Source of the DNA: Salinispora mooreana
GTDB taxonomy: Bacteria; Actinomycetota; Actinomycetes; Mycobacteriales; Micromonosporaceae
DNA length: 64,000 nucleotides
Reading direction: 5' to 3'
Assembly (NCBI RefSeq): GCF_000379065.1
Contig: NZ_KB900614.1
Coordinates: 766,107-830,106, forward strand
Positions 38,899 through 46,580 of this stretch are shown piece by piece (the first letter of the stretch is position 1; every line of letters begins with the position of its first letter). The notes beneath the pieces were generated by a model, which did no database searches, was not told the origin of the DNA, and was given only the letters and a program-made list of their open reading frames with translations. A program made the position numbers and the translations under genes.

Positions 38899-39624
38899 TC
38901 AGACGGACACCCGCCCCCGGCCCCGTCGGCCTCGGCTACCGCTGGGTGCCGGCCCGGCGCTCATACCGGTCGGATCGGCTTGGCTGGCTTCGTCGGTCAC
39001 CTCCGCGGGGCTGTGCGGGCTTTCAGCGGAGGCGGACCCGTCGGCCTGACCAGGGCCAGCGTCACCCCGGCCCGCGTCAACGATCGGGTCATCCAGGAGA
39101 TCCCCATCGGCATCGGCAGCGGGCGGGTGGTGCAGCGCGGGCAGCTCGACCTCCTCGTCGGCTTGCTGGTCGGCGGGGGCAGCCGACGCCGGCTCAGCCT
39201 GCTCACCGGGCACTCGCGGCTGAGCCGTGGGATCCGCCGTTGTGCCGGTCGTGGCCACCGCTCGGTTGCGCAGAAACCGACCCCGGCCGCGGGACAGGTC
39301 GTGCCCGACCGCGACGGCCTCCAGTTCGTAGTGGGTTCGGTGGCTGCCGGCATCGTCGGTCCAGTCCCGGGTGTGGAGCCGCCCCGAGACGATCACCGGA
39401 TCGCCGACCATCACCGAGGCCACGACCCCCTCGGCGAGTCGACGCCAGCAGCTGACCCGAAGGCGGAGGCTGTTGCCGTCAACCCAGCGACCGCTCTCGC
39501 GGTCCAGGCGGCGCGCGGTCGAGGCCACCTTGAAGTTGGCCACCAGGGTCTGGCTCTGGTTGGTGCGCCGCCACTCGGGCGCGGTCACGGCGGTGCCGAT
39601 CACCGTGACGTGGGTGTCGAACAT
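38899..39624 (-). CDS. ssb: Single-stranded DNA-binding protein paralogue
   Basis: About 241 aa: an OB fold in residues 1-110 (TVIGTAVTAPEWRRTNQSQT, ASTARRLDRESGRWVDGNSL, ISGRL-type strand PVIVSGRLHTRDWTD) and a long disordered acidic/Pro-rich tail ending in a basic GRRGRGR stretch. It lacks the acidic DDxPF-type tip of housekeeping SSB, so it is probably a second, SsbB-like protein. GGAGG precedes two adjacent ATGs; the second is used. Confidence 0.85.
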   Translation of the reverse strand: MFDTHVTVIGTAVTAPEWRRTNQSQTLVANFKVASTARRLDRESGRWVDGNSLRLRVSCWRRLAEGVVASVMVGDPVIVSGRLHTRDWTDDAGSHRTHYELEAVAVGHDLSRGRGRFLRNRAVATTGTTADPTAQPRVPGEQAEPASAAPADQQADEEVELPALHHPPAADADGDLLDDPIVDAGRGDAGPGQADGSASAESPHSPAEVTDEASQADPTGMSAGPAPSGSRGRRGRGRVSV

Positions 39625-39712
39625 CATCCCTCCTGGGTCAGGTTGTCATCGCGAGTTGCTCGACCTGAGCCTGACCGGCCCCGTCGGGCGCTGCCATCTG
39701 GCTGCGGTGGGC

Positions 39713-39740
39713 TGTGGACAACGGGGCGGGGTGTGGACAA
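39713..39740 (-). promoter_or_regulatory. Two DnaA-box 9-mers upstream of the ssb paralogue
   Basis: TTGTCCACA occurs twice on the minus strand, at 39732-39740 and 39713-39721, same orientation, 19 bp apart, 89-116 nt upstream of the ssb start. The 9-mer is the high-GC actinobacterial DnaA-box consensus. The rest of the 39625-39924 gap contains no gene. Confidence 0.55.
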
Positions 39741-39817
39741 CAACCTGTTCAAAGACCCGGTGTGCTAGGGGCATCTGGCCCTGGGACAGCAGCGGAGCAA
39801 GCAGCAGAATTGACCAT

Positions 39818-39843
39818 GTTCCGGAACGGAAGAAAATGGGTAC
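39818..39843 (+). promoter_or_regulatory. Stress-sigma-like promoter before the hibernation-factor gene
   Basis: GTTC at 39818-39821 and GGGTAC at 39838-39843 with a 16-nt spacer resemble SigB/SigF-group promoters of actinobacteria (GTTT-N14-16-GGGTAY). They lie about 80 nt before the start of the next gene. Inference from pattern only. Confidence 0.35.
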
Positions 39844-39924
39844 ACCTGGATCAAAGGTCAGCAACCGGACGAAGGGGTCTGTGATCATGATGACGATCAC
39901 CACCAGCACCGGCCAGGCGCAGTC

Positions 39925-40314
39925 ATGAGCGGGGTCACGAACCCGGCCACCGTCAACGAGTGCCTCCGGGTGGGCGCCGGCTTTGCGCAGGGCGATCGGG
40001 CGTGGATCGCCGATCAGTTCGGCATGCTCGATGCCCGGCTCGCCAGCTTCCACGCCGACGCCACCGAGCTGGAGGTGTCGGTCAAGAACCGGGAGACTAA
40101 GGGTCAGAAGGTCACCCTGGAGTGCTGGATCGCCGGCCGGCAGAAGATCGTCACCACCTCGGCGGAGGAGGACCTACAGGCGGCGCTCAACGACGTCCGG
40201 GACGACCTGCGTCGCCGCCTCAACGACGCGAAGACCCGCCAGGAGCCCCGGCACAACAAGCACCTGCGCGACACCGGCCCGTCGGCCACGGCAGCGCAGG
40301 ACGCCGACGACTGA
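39925..40314 (+). CDS. Short HPF/RaiA-like ribosome-associated protein
   Basis: 129 aa. The beta-alpha-beta-beta-beta-alpha arrangement, with ELEVSVKNRETKGQKVTLEC, GRQKIVTTSAEEDLQAALND and the helix DVRDDLRRRLNDAKTRQE, matches the S30EA/YfiA fold. It lacks the C-terminal dimerisation domain of long HPF. Likely stabilises idle ribosomes. Start ATG at the beginning of the open frame; its TGA is followed by a strong hairpin. Confidence 0.75.
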   Translation: MSGVTNPATVNECLRVGAGFAQGDRAWIADQFGMLDARLASFHADATELEVSVKNRETKGQKVTLECWIAGRQKIVTTSAEEDLQAALNDVRDDLRRRLNDAKTRQEPRHNKHLRDTGPSATAAQDADD

Positions 40315-40330
40315 CGGTTCGCACCACCAC

Positions 40331-40374
40331 ACGGTAGCCCTCCTCCAGCACGACGGCTGGAGGAGGGCTACCGT
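40331..40374 (+). terminator. Perfect 18-bp stem terminator
   Basis: ACGGTAGCCCTCCTCCAG at 40331-40348 pairs fully with 40357-40374 around an 8-nt loop. It starts 16 nt after the hibernation-factor stop. No T tract, typical of actinobacterial hairpin terminators. Confidence 0.8.
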
Positions 40375-40391
40375 CCAGTAGCTAGCCGGCG

Positions 40392-40397
40392 TACCGT
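40392..40397 (+). promoter_or_regulatory. TANNNT box 7 nt before the hydrolase gene
   Basis: TACCGT is followed by CTCAGTC and the GTG start, spacing consistent with a leaderless transcript. Confidence 0.4.
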
Positions 40398-40404
40398 CTC
40401 AGTC

Positions 40405-41442
40405 GTGGAACCCGACGTGCTGGGGCCGCCCTACGAGCGGCACACAATCGACCTGGGCACCGACGACGAGGGGCCGGTGGTGGCGACCCTGGTGCGCCGC
40501 CGCGCCGAGCGGCCCACCAACCGTGCGGTGCTCTACGTGCACGGCTATGTCGACTACTTCTTCCAGACCCACGTCGCCGACCACTTCGCCGCCCAGGGCT
40601 GGGACTTCTACGCCCTGGACCTGCGCAAGTACGGTCGCAGCCTGCTCCCGCACCAGACGGCGAACTTCTGCCTGGACCTCGGTGACTACTTCACGGAGTT
40701 GGACGCCGCCGCAAAGATCATCAGATCGGATGACGGGCACGACACCCTGCTCGGCATGGGCCACTCCACCGGCGGCCTGATCGTCTCACTCTGGGCGCAC
40801 GCCCGGCGGGACGCCGGTGTGGTTGACGGGCTCTTCCTCAACAGCCCCTTCTTCGACCTGAACCTCCCCTGGGTGCTGCGGCGCCCCGGAGCGGCGGCCG
40901 TCGCCCGCCTGGCCCACCGGTCCCCCAAGCGCGCCATCGCCAACGGCCTCGGCACGGTCTACGGCGAGAGCCTGCACGCCAACCACCGCGGCGAGTGGAA
41001 CTACGACCTCGCCTGGAAACCACTCGGCGGCTTCCCGATCCGGGCCGGCTGGCTGGCCGCGATCCGGCGGGGCCAGCAACAGCTCCACGCCGGGCTGAAC
41101 ATCCCGGCACCGATGCTCGTGGCCGCCTCGGCGCGCAGTTTCAAGGGGCTGAAGTGGCGGGAGGCGGCCGCCAGCGCTGACTCGGTGCTGGACGTGGAGC
41201 ACATGGCGCGCTGGGCACCCCGGCTCGGCCGGCACGTCACCCTGCTCCGGGTTGACGGCGGGCTGCACGACCTCACGCTCTCCGCGCCCGCCGTCCGCGA
41301 CAGGGTCCTGACAGAGGTCGGACGATGGACCGAAGGATTCCTCGGTGCCGGGAGAATCGACAGCCGTCGCCCAACAACGCAGGCGGCACCGTCGACGCCT
41401 CACCAGGCCACCGGGGCGACGTCGACGGCGCCGCAGGCCTGA
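40405..41442 (+). CDS. Alpha/beta hydrolase (serine aminopeptidase/monoacylglycerol-lipase type)
   Basis: 345 aa. Oxyanion region VLYVHGYVDYFFQTH, nucleophile elbow GMGHSTGGLIVSLW, and catalytic His in RVDGGLHDLTLS define the fold. Belongs to the Hydrolase_4/lysophospholipase-like group; substrate unknown. C-terminal about 25 residues are low complexity (Thr/Ala/Pro). Transcribed from its own probable leaderless promoter. Confidence 0.88.
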   Translation: MEPDVLGPPYERHTIDLGTDDEGPVVATLVRRRAERPTNRAVLYVHGYVDYFFQTHVADHFAAQGWDFYALDLRKYGRSLLPHQTANFCLDLGDYFTELDAAAKIIRSDDGHDTLLGMGHSTGGLIVSLWAHARRDAGVVDGLFLNSPFFDLNLPWVLRRPGAAAVARLAHRSPKRAIANGLGTVYGESLHANHRGEWNYDLAWKPLGGFPIRAGWLAAIRRGQQQLHAGLNIPAPMLVAASARSFKGLKWREAAASADSVLDVEHMARWAPRLGRHVTLLRVDGGLHDLTLSAPAVRDRVLTEVGRWTEGFLGAGRIDSRRPTTQAAPSTPHQATGATSTAPQA

Positions 41443-41527
41443 TTGCCGCCGGACGCGGCCACCGCCACCCGCTCCCCCGCAGGCCGGGCCCGCAGCGGTA
41501 CCCTTCTCGGGCAACATTCCACGGCAC

Positions 41528-41600
41528 GCGCCCGTAGCTCAGCGGATAGAGCAGGGGACTTCTAATCCCAAGGCCGCAGGTTCGAATCCTGCCGGGCGCA
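41528..41600 (+). tRNA. tRNA-Arg (anticodon TCT)
   Basis: 73 nt cloverleaf: acceptor GCGCCCG/CGGGCGC, D-stem GCTC/GAGC, anticodon loop CTTCTAA with TCT, T-arm GCAGG-TTCGAAT-CCTGC, discriminator A. CCA is not encoded. Reads AGA codons. A patch of broken and atypical genes follows directly. Confidence 0.96.
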
Positions 41601-41656
41601 CAAATAGTTCTTTCCTCCGATCGATCCCCATGGTAAGCCTCCTAGCTCCCGGCCGG

Positions 41657-42284
41657 TCAGCCGAGGCGGGGCCGACTCCAACGACGTGGGAGGAGGAGCC
41701 GGTGGTGGACATCGACAGGCTGCTGCCACGCACACGCACACCGCGGGACTATCTGGACCTCGTTACGGACCCTCGAATCGATCAGAACGGGCTGCAGGCT
41801 CTCGCCCATTGTTCCTACTCCTTCGTGGGTCGGTCGGGCGTGTCGCAGGGTGGGTCCGGTCGATGGAGTTCGCGGGAGACGGTCAGGGCGGCGAACACGA
41901 CGGTCAGCCTTCGACGGTTGGGCCCCAGAATGACCGTCTATGAGTGCTGGGTTCTGCAGCTGGACTGCCTCGGGTCTAACGAACAGTTGCCGCTTTCGTA
42001 CCGCCTCACCCACAGGGTCAAGCTCGTAGCCCTCCATCCACGCCCATCCGGGGTAGGTCGGCCAGTTTAATGCCTGGATCACCCGGACCGTGATCGGGCG
42101 AACGAACTGCGGAGAGGCCCGTCGGTCGAGGCGGATCGTGTCTCCCGCCCGTAGCTTGCAGGTACTCGCGCACTGGACGATCACCTAACTGCTCGATCGC
42201 CACGGCCGCGGCAACGATCACCACCACAAGCAGCGCAGTCAGCTTCTGCCGAGTCGTCGGCGGCTCTGTGGAAGTTGCCGGCAC
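41657..42284 (-). pseudogene. Frameshifted small membrane-anchored protein
   Basis: From GTG 42284 the frame gives a short N terminus then a clear transmembrane helix (LTALLVVVIVAAAVAIEQL). Just after it, near 42181, the protein-like reading jumps frame and continues (TCKLRAGDTIRLDRRASP, then NWPTYPGWAWMEGYELDP and LFVRPEAV) to about 41930 or beyond. Neither frame alone makes a sensible protein, so a +1 disruption is likely; two overlapping small genes are the alternative. A 29-codon open frame (42373-42284) ends exactly where it starts. The 3' end is uncertain. Confidence 0.35.
41702..42070 (+). pseudogene. Truncated N-terminal gene fragment
   Basis: Two consecutive GTG codons follow a strong GGAGGAGGAG site. 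The first about 43 residues (VDIDRLLPRTRTPRDYLDLV, DPRIDQNGLQALAHCSYSFV) look like a genuine conserved N terminus, possibly of a repeat/HEAT-like protein; beyond about 41830 the sequence loses coding character and overlaps the antisense fragment above. Probably a truncated gene. Confidence 0.35.
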
Positions 42285-42399
42285 TACTGGGACCGCTCGC
42301 CGTCTGACAGCGGAGGTGTCCCGTGCGGATCCCGGTTGCGGTGCAGCTCCTGGTGGCTACTGTCGTCGGCCATCACAACCGCCGCAGACCAGCAAGCAC

Positions 42400-42562
42400 A
42401 GACTGCAAAACCGCTAGGTCCGGAGGGCCAGCGAGTAAAGCTCGCGAAACCTCCTGTGAGTCCGGGTGGGAAGCGGCGTGGCGCATGCGCACTCGTCCGG
42501 CGCTGGTATTCGGGCCCACGGCGTGGCGTGCGTTCGTCGCGCAGTTCCCCGAGCAGTCCTGA
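42400..42562 (+). pseudogene. DUF397 domain remnant with frameshifts
   Basis: The end of one frame reads RPALVFGPTAWRAFVAQF then PEQS and a stop, the typical C terminus of actinobacterial DUF397 proteins. The preceding conserved half (GPEGQRVKLAKPP) lies in another frame near 42410-42450. DUF397 genes normally pair with a helix-turn-helix regulator, which is absent here. Interpreted as a decayed copy. Confidence 0.5.
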
Positions 42563-42592
42563 CCCCACCAGCCAAGCGCAGACTCCTGGCAC

Positions 42593-42638
42593 ACGAGAAA
42601 CTGCCCAGCCCTGGTCTTCCAGGGCTGGGCATTCTCGT
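42593..42638. terminator. Long bidirectional hairpin terminator
   Basis: TGCCCAGCCCTGG (42602-42614) pairs with 42619-42631 around TCTT, extended by ACGAGAA (42593-42599) and TTCTCGT (42632-42638) with a 2-nt bulge. It ends the minus-strand beta-helix gene. Confidence 0.8.
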
Positions 42639-42652
42639 TCGCTACCCGTCGA

Positions 42653-44320
42653 TCAGCCGAAACAGTTCTCGATCGGGTCCGGGCTGCCCTCGCAGTTGGT
42701 CGGCGCGTTGCCCTTGATCGCGGACTTGTTGTCCACCGTGACCTCGCCCCGCTCGTTGAACACGCCACCTGGCGCGAAGGTGGAGCGGTTGTGTGACACC
42801 TTCGAGTTCGACAGCTCGACCTCGCCGCGTACGTTGTAGACGCCGCCAGCACGGCTGCCTGCGTAGTTGTCGGAGATCATGCTGCCCCGGAAGGTGACCA
42901 TGCTCCGGTGGTTGGATACACCACCACCACGGACAGACCGGTTCTTCTTGATCTCACTCTTCACCACGTTGGCGACGGCACCGTCCCGCAGGTCCAGGCC
43001 ACCACCCACCACGTTAGCGATGTTGTCCAGCAATTCTGTTTCCTTGAGGTAGAGGTTGCTCCGGTCTACCGCCGAGATGCCTCCACCGGTTTCATTCGCC
43101 ACGTTCCGCTTGATCTGTGACCGATCAATCATGGTGTCGCCGCCGACGTCCGACAGGCCTCCGCCGGGACCGAACGTTGCGTTGTCGAAGATCTCGGTCT
43201 TTTCGATCCGGACCGTGCCGCCGTTAATATCCCGGCGGTCGGCATCGAACTTCGCACCGTTGGCGATGCCACCGCCGGCGCTGATGGCGTTGTTGGTGGT
43301 CACCTTTGACTTGCTGATTTTTAGCACGCCGGCATTGAAGATTCCGCCACCATACCGCAAAGAGGTGTTTTGGTCTGCGGTGGTGTGGTAGAGGTCGGCC
43401 TTGCCGAAGTTGGCGATCCCGCCCCCGACTCCGCCAGCCTGGTTGTCAACGAGGATGGTCTTCTCGAATTCAGCCGTGCCCCCGTCCTGCACCAGGACAC
43501 CACCGCCATCGTTCGAGCGCCATTCGAAGTGGTCGGTCTTGGCGGCTTTTGTTGCGTCCACGGGGCTGGCTGTCAGCAATGCTGCGGACTCCGCATATCT
43601 GGGCATAACGTCCGGGTTGCCGGACTGGGGCACCTCGGCAGAGATTGAGAAGGACGGCATCACCCCGGGAACCGTACCCCCATCAAGCGGAATATCGGTC
43701 ACCAACGGACCGACTTTGCCGCCCTTGATGACCAGATCCCTGACCTTCAGGTGCCCGCTCCGGCCGACGTTGAGAATTCGGAAATTGTCGGCTTGGTCGT
43801 TCCGGACGATTTTGGTGTTGTCGCCGTGGAGCGCGATGCGTTCCTGGATGATCGGCAGGCCGTTGCCCTCGTTGTCGGAACGGGTCAACGTGTAGGTGCA
43901 GTCCTTTGCCAGCTCCAGTACGCCGCCCTGGTTATTGTTGGCGTAGATGATCGCCTGGATCAGCTTGTCAGTCTTGCAGGGCACCTCCTTCCCCCGCTCT
44001 TTCTTCCCCCGGTTCCCCTCGTCTCGCTTACCGTCCCAGCCGCCCTCGCGGTTACCGTCCCAGCCGCCCTCGCGGTTACCGTCCCAGCCGCCCTCGCGAC
44101 CTTCGCGGCCCGCGTCGGCGCCCTGATCGCCACTCTTGGCAATCTGAGCGGCGCTCCGGGCCAGGTCCTGAGCGCCGGCTCCGACCCCGGTAAGACCAAC
44201 CGCGGCGATGCTGACCACCCCGGTAAGGCCGGCGACGCCGCTGGTGAGCCAGAGCTTGCGCCGCCGCTTCGACGCAGCCCCCGGGTTGACGGCGTTGTTC
44301 TGAGCTTGGTAGTTGGACAT
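42653..44320 (-). CDS. Secreted right-handed beta-helix repeat protein
   Basis: 555 aa. N-terminal signal-like region (SKRRRKLWLTSG, then a hydrophobic stretch), followed at about residues 72-100 by three GGWDGNRE-type 8-residue repeats and a Lys/Arg-rich linker. Residues about 110-540 consist of recurring GGG(I/V)xN and SxVSxNxA-type turns typical of parallel beta-helix proteins (pectate-lyase or polymorphic-membrane-protein-like). The C-terminal NCEGSPDPIENCFG has two Cys. No catalytic residues recognised; an adhesin or polysaccharide-binding/lyase role is possible. Codon use is less GC-biased than in the neighbours. GGAGAGGG precedes the ATG. Confidence 0.8.
   Translation of the reverse strand: MSNYQAQNNAVNPGAASKRRRKLWLTSGVAGLTGVVSIAAVGLTGVGAGAQDLARSAAQIAKSGDQGADAGREGREGGWDGNREGGWDGNREGGWDGKRDEGNRGKKERGKEVPCKTDKLIQAIIYANNNQGGVLELAKDCTYTLTRSDNEGNGLPIIQERIALHGDNTKIVRNDQADNFRILNVGRSGHLKVRDLVIKGGKVGPLVTDIPLDGGTVPGVMPSFSISAEVPQSGNPDVMPRYAESAALLTASPVDATKAAKTDHFEWRSNDGGGVLVQDGGTAEFEKTILVDNQAGGVGGGIANFGKADLYHTTADQNTSLRYGGGIFNAGVLKISKSKVTTNNAISAGGGIANGAKFDADRRDINGGTVRIEKTEIFDNATFGPGGGLSDVGGDTMIDRSQIKRNVANETGGGISAVDRSNLYLKETELLDNIANVVGGGLDLRDGAVANVVKSEIKKNRSVRGGGVSNHRSMVTFRGSMISDNYAGSRAGGVYNVRGEVELSNSKVSHNRSTFAPGGVFNERGEVTVDNKSAIKGNAPTNCEGSPDPIENCFG
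44028..44099. repeat. Three tandem copies of a 24-bp repeat inside the beta-helix gene
   Basis: Units at 44028-44051, 44052-44075 and 44076-44099 (beginning TTACCGTCCCAGCCGCC) are identical except the last base. They encode the GGWDGNRE repeat and keep the frame, so copy number could vary without breaking the gene. Confidence 0.9.
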
Positions 44321-44428
44321 TAAGCTTTCTGCCCTCTCCTCATACCATAAAGGGATATATCACCTGAAGTGGACACCCCTGCCACAAACTGGTTGCAGCC
44401 CCCAGAAGCACGATATGAGAACCTTTCT

Positions 44429-44464
44429 CGTTTTGTGGGCTTACCTTAAGTAAACCCACAAACG
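44429..44464. promoter_or_regulatory. AT-rich inverted repeat upstream of the beta-helix gene
   Basis: CGTTTTGTGGGCTTAC pairs with GTAAACCCACAAACG (one bulge, one mismatch) around CTTAA. It lies about 110-145 nt upstream of the beta-helix start in an unusually AT-rich gap (44321-44561) with no other gene. Could be an operator or the terminator of the preceding remnant. Confidence 0.4.
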
Positions 44465-44561
44465 GCTTACCGTGGCTTTTTCAGGACGAGTACCGGCTCC
44501 GGTATCAGGTGGTATTTCCCAGCAAGGCCGGTAGAGCACTAGCTAGGCAGCGAATACCGAT

Positions 44562-44696
44562 ATGACCGTCGTGCAGAGCGGCTTCCCGGCTCCCGAGGTC
44601 CGTGACTTCTTCGCCAACGAGGTGTGGGACGGTGCGCTCGCCCGGGTCGAGGCATTCCTGGTCCGTCAGCGCGGAACCGAGCCTGCTGATGCCTAG
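44562..44696 (+). pseudogene. C-terminal remnant of an SRPBCC/AHSA1-like protein
   Basis: 44-codon open frame; MTVVQSGFPAPEVRDFFANE and VWDGALARVEAFL match the final helix of SRPBCC (AHSA1-type) domains. An in-frame stop lies 6 codons upstream, so the N-terminal part of the domain is missing. No ribosome site. Confidence 0.5.
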
Positions 44697-44807
44697 GCAC
44701 GGGCATCAACGAGCCGCGGTGAGCCGGCCAGGGCGGCACCAGGCGCTTCCAGCCGGTCCACAGATAGCGCACAGCCAACACCTGAGATCAGCGGCCACAG
44801 TGCTGGT

Positions 44808-45779
44808 ATGACTTCTCCTCGATCCGGTTCTGGTCGACCCACCCGCCGCGTCTTCCTGCTCGGTGGGCTCGCCGCCGCCCTTGGGGTCTCGGCGTGTGGC
44901 CGTACGACGGTCACCGGGGTCAACGACCCCTCGTCGTCGGCGGCCTCGGTTGACGCACCGACCACCGCGGTGTCGACCGAGCTGACGGGCAGTTACTCGA
45001 TCGCCGCCAGCGCCACCGGAACGCAGATCGACGTGACGGTCACCGGAAACAGCCGGATCATCCGCGCCAACGGACTGCCGAACCACCCGAGGGGCAGCTT
45101 CCCGAACGCGAACAACCCCCACACCGTCTCAGCCCAGGCGTACGAGTTTCAGCTTCCGCTGCACGGCACGCGGGCCAGTAGCGCCACCAACGTTGTCCTG
45201 CCGCAGCCCTTCGGCATCGCGGTCAACGGGGTCCTCTTCGATCCCCTCGCCGCCGAGTGGTACCAACGGGACCCGGCCTCCGGCTGGACGATCGAGGCGA
45301 TCGGGCCCAGGGCGACCCTCGGCCTGGACGACAACAACGCCCACGTGCAGCCGACCGGGGCCTACCACTACCACGGCCTGCCCACGGCTCTCGCCGATCA
45401 GCGGGACCCGAACCGCCACTCCCCGCTGCTCGGCTGGGCCGGCGACGGCTTTCCCATCTACGCGGGACTGGGCTACCGCGACGCCTCGGACCCCACCTCC
45501 GGCATCGTTGAGTTGACCTCCTCGTACCGGCTGCGCTCCGGCCGACGTCCGGATGGCCCGGGCGGAGCATACGACGGCACGTACACCGAGGACTTCGAGT
45601 TTGTGGCCGGCCACGGTGGGCTGGATGTGGCCAACGGCCGGCACGGGGTCACGCCCGAGTACCCCGACGGCACCTACTACTACGTCCTCACCGACACGTT
45701 CCCGTTCATCCCACGACAGTTCGTCGGCACCCTCGCGGAGAGCTTCCGCCGCTCGGGACCCGGGGGTGGGCCCCGGTAG
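44808..45779 (+). CDS. YHYH domain lipoprotein
   Basis: 323 aa. Twin-arginine-like signal (PTRRVFLLGGLAAALG) with a lipobox ending in LGVSAC at Cys30, then a Thr/Ser-rich linker and the YHYH domain containing the namesake GAYHYHGLP and GWAGDGFPIYAG. Exported, probably lipid-anchored; function of the family unknown. Two downstream Tyr-rich segments (GTYYYVLTDTFPFIP) close the domain. Confidence 0.88.
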   Translation: MTSPRSGSGRPTRRVFLLGGLAAALGVSACGRTTVTGVNDPSSSAASVDAPTTAVSTELTGSYSIAASATGTQIDVTVTGNSRIIRANGLPNHPRGSFPNANNPHTVSAQAYEFQLPLHGTRASSATNVVLPQPFGIAVNGVLFDPLAAEWYQRDPASGWTIEAIGPRATLGLDDNNAHVQPTGAYHYHGLPTALADQRDPNRHSPLLGWAGDGFPIYAGLGYRDASDPTSGIVELTSSYRLRSGRRPDGPGGAYDGTYTEDFEFVAGHGGLDVANGRHGVTPEYPDGTYYYVLTDTFPFIPRQFVGTLAESFRRSGPGGGPR

Positions 45780-45845
45780 TCGGTGACTGGATCCGTTGCC
45801 GCTGCCGTCGACGGTCCCCTGCCCGTGGGCCCCGGAGCCGGCGCC

Positions 45846-46574
45846 TCAGGAGCGATCCAGGGCGGCGGCCTCGGCCGGGGTGGGTGCGCTCCCGCCCAGG
45901 TGCGCCGGGAGCCACCAGGTGTCGTCGGGGCCGGCCGGGCTCTCCGGGTACTCGCGTTGGTTCCGGTCAACCAAAGCGCTCAGCCGCTCGGCCAGGTCGG
46001 TGGTCATCGCGTTTCCGTCCGGGTAGGCAGCCGGGTTCATCGGCTCCCCGATCAGGATGGAGATCGGGGTGTGCCGCCGGCTGAGGGCGCGTGGCCGTCC
46101 CTTGGTCCACAGCCGCTGCGTTCCCCAGACCGCCACCGGCAGCACCGGCACCTCAGCTTCCCGGGCCATCCGGGTCGCACCGCTCTTGAGGTGCTTGACG
46201 GTGAACGACCGGCTGATCGTCGCCTCGGGGAAGACCCCGACCACCTCGCCTCGCCGCAGCGCGGCAACCGCCTCGACGTAGGAGCCGCTGCCGGCCCGGC
46301 GATCAACCGGGATGTGCCGCATCCCCCGCATCAGCGGCCCGGAGATCCGGTGCGTGAACACCGACTTCTTGGCCATGAACCGGACCAGCCGCTTCGACTC
46401 GCGCGCACCCAGGCCGCAGAAGATGAAGTCGAGGTAGCTGACGTGGTTGCTGGCCAGGACAGCGCCACCGGTACGGGGAACGTGGTGGGCACCCTCGATG
46501 GTGATTTTCAGGTCGAGTACCCGGAACATCGTCTGGGCGGCGGCGATCACGGGCGGATACACGAGTTCCGGCAT
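45846..46574 (-). CDS. plsC: 1-acyl-glycerol-3-phosphate acyltransferase family protein
   Basis: 242 aa. Acyltransferase block I VLASNHVSYLDFIFCG (HxxxxD), block III VGVFPEATISRSF and block IV PVLPVAVWGT are present. Transfers an acyl chain in phospholipid (or related lipid) synthesis at the membrane. A perfect palindrome lies directly before its start. Confidence 0.9.
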   Translation of the reverse strand: MPELVYPPVIAAAQTMFRVLDLKITIEGAHHVPRTGGAVLASNHVSYLDFIFCGLGARESKRLVRFMAKKSVFTHRISGPLMRGMRHIPVDRRAGSGSYVEAVAALRRGEVVGVFPEATISRSFTVKHLKSGATRMAREAEVPVLPVAVWGTQRLWTKGRPRALSRRHTPISILIGEPMNPAAYPDGNAMTTDLAERLSALVDRNQREYPESPAGPDDTWWLPAHLGGSAPTPAEAAALDRS

Positions 46575-46580
46575 CCGCTG

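Noticed and set aside
41345-42070. Plus-strand frame spanning the tRNA-Arg gene
   Set aside because: It would translate through a tRNA and the end of the hydrolase gene; only the part after 41702 has a start signal.
42336-42839. Plus-strand open frame reading into the beta-helix gene
   Set aside because: It crosses the terminator hairpin and the 3' end of a well-supported opposite-strand gene; only a DUF397-like piece is meaningful.
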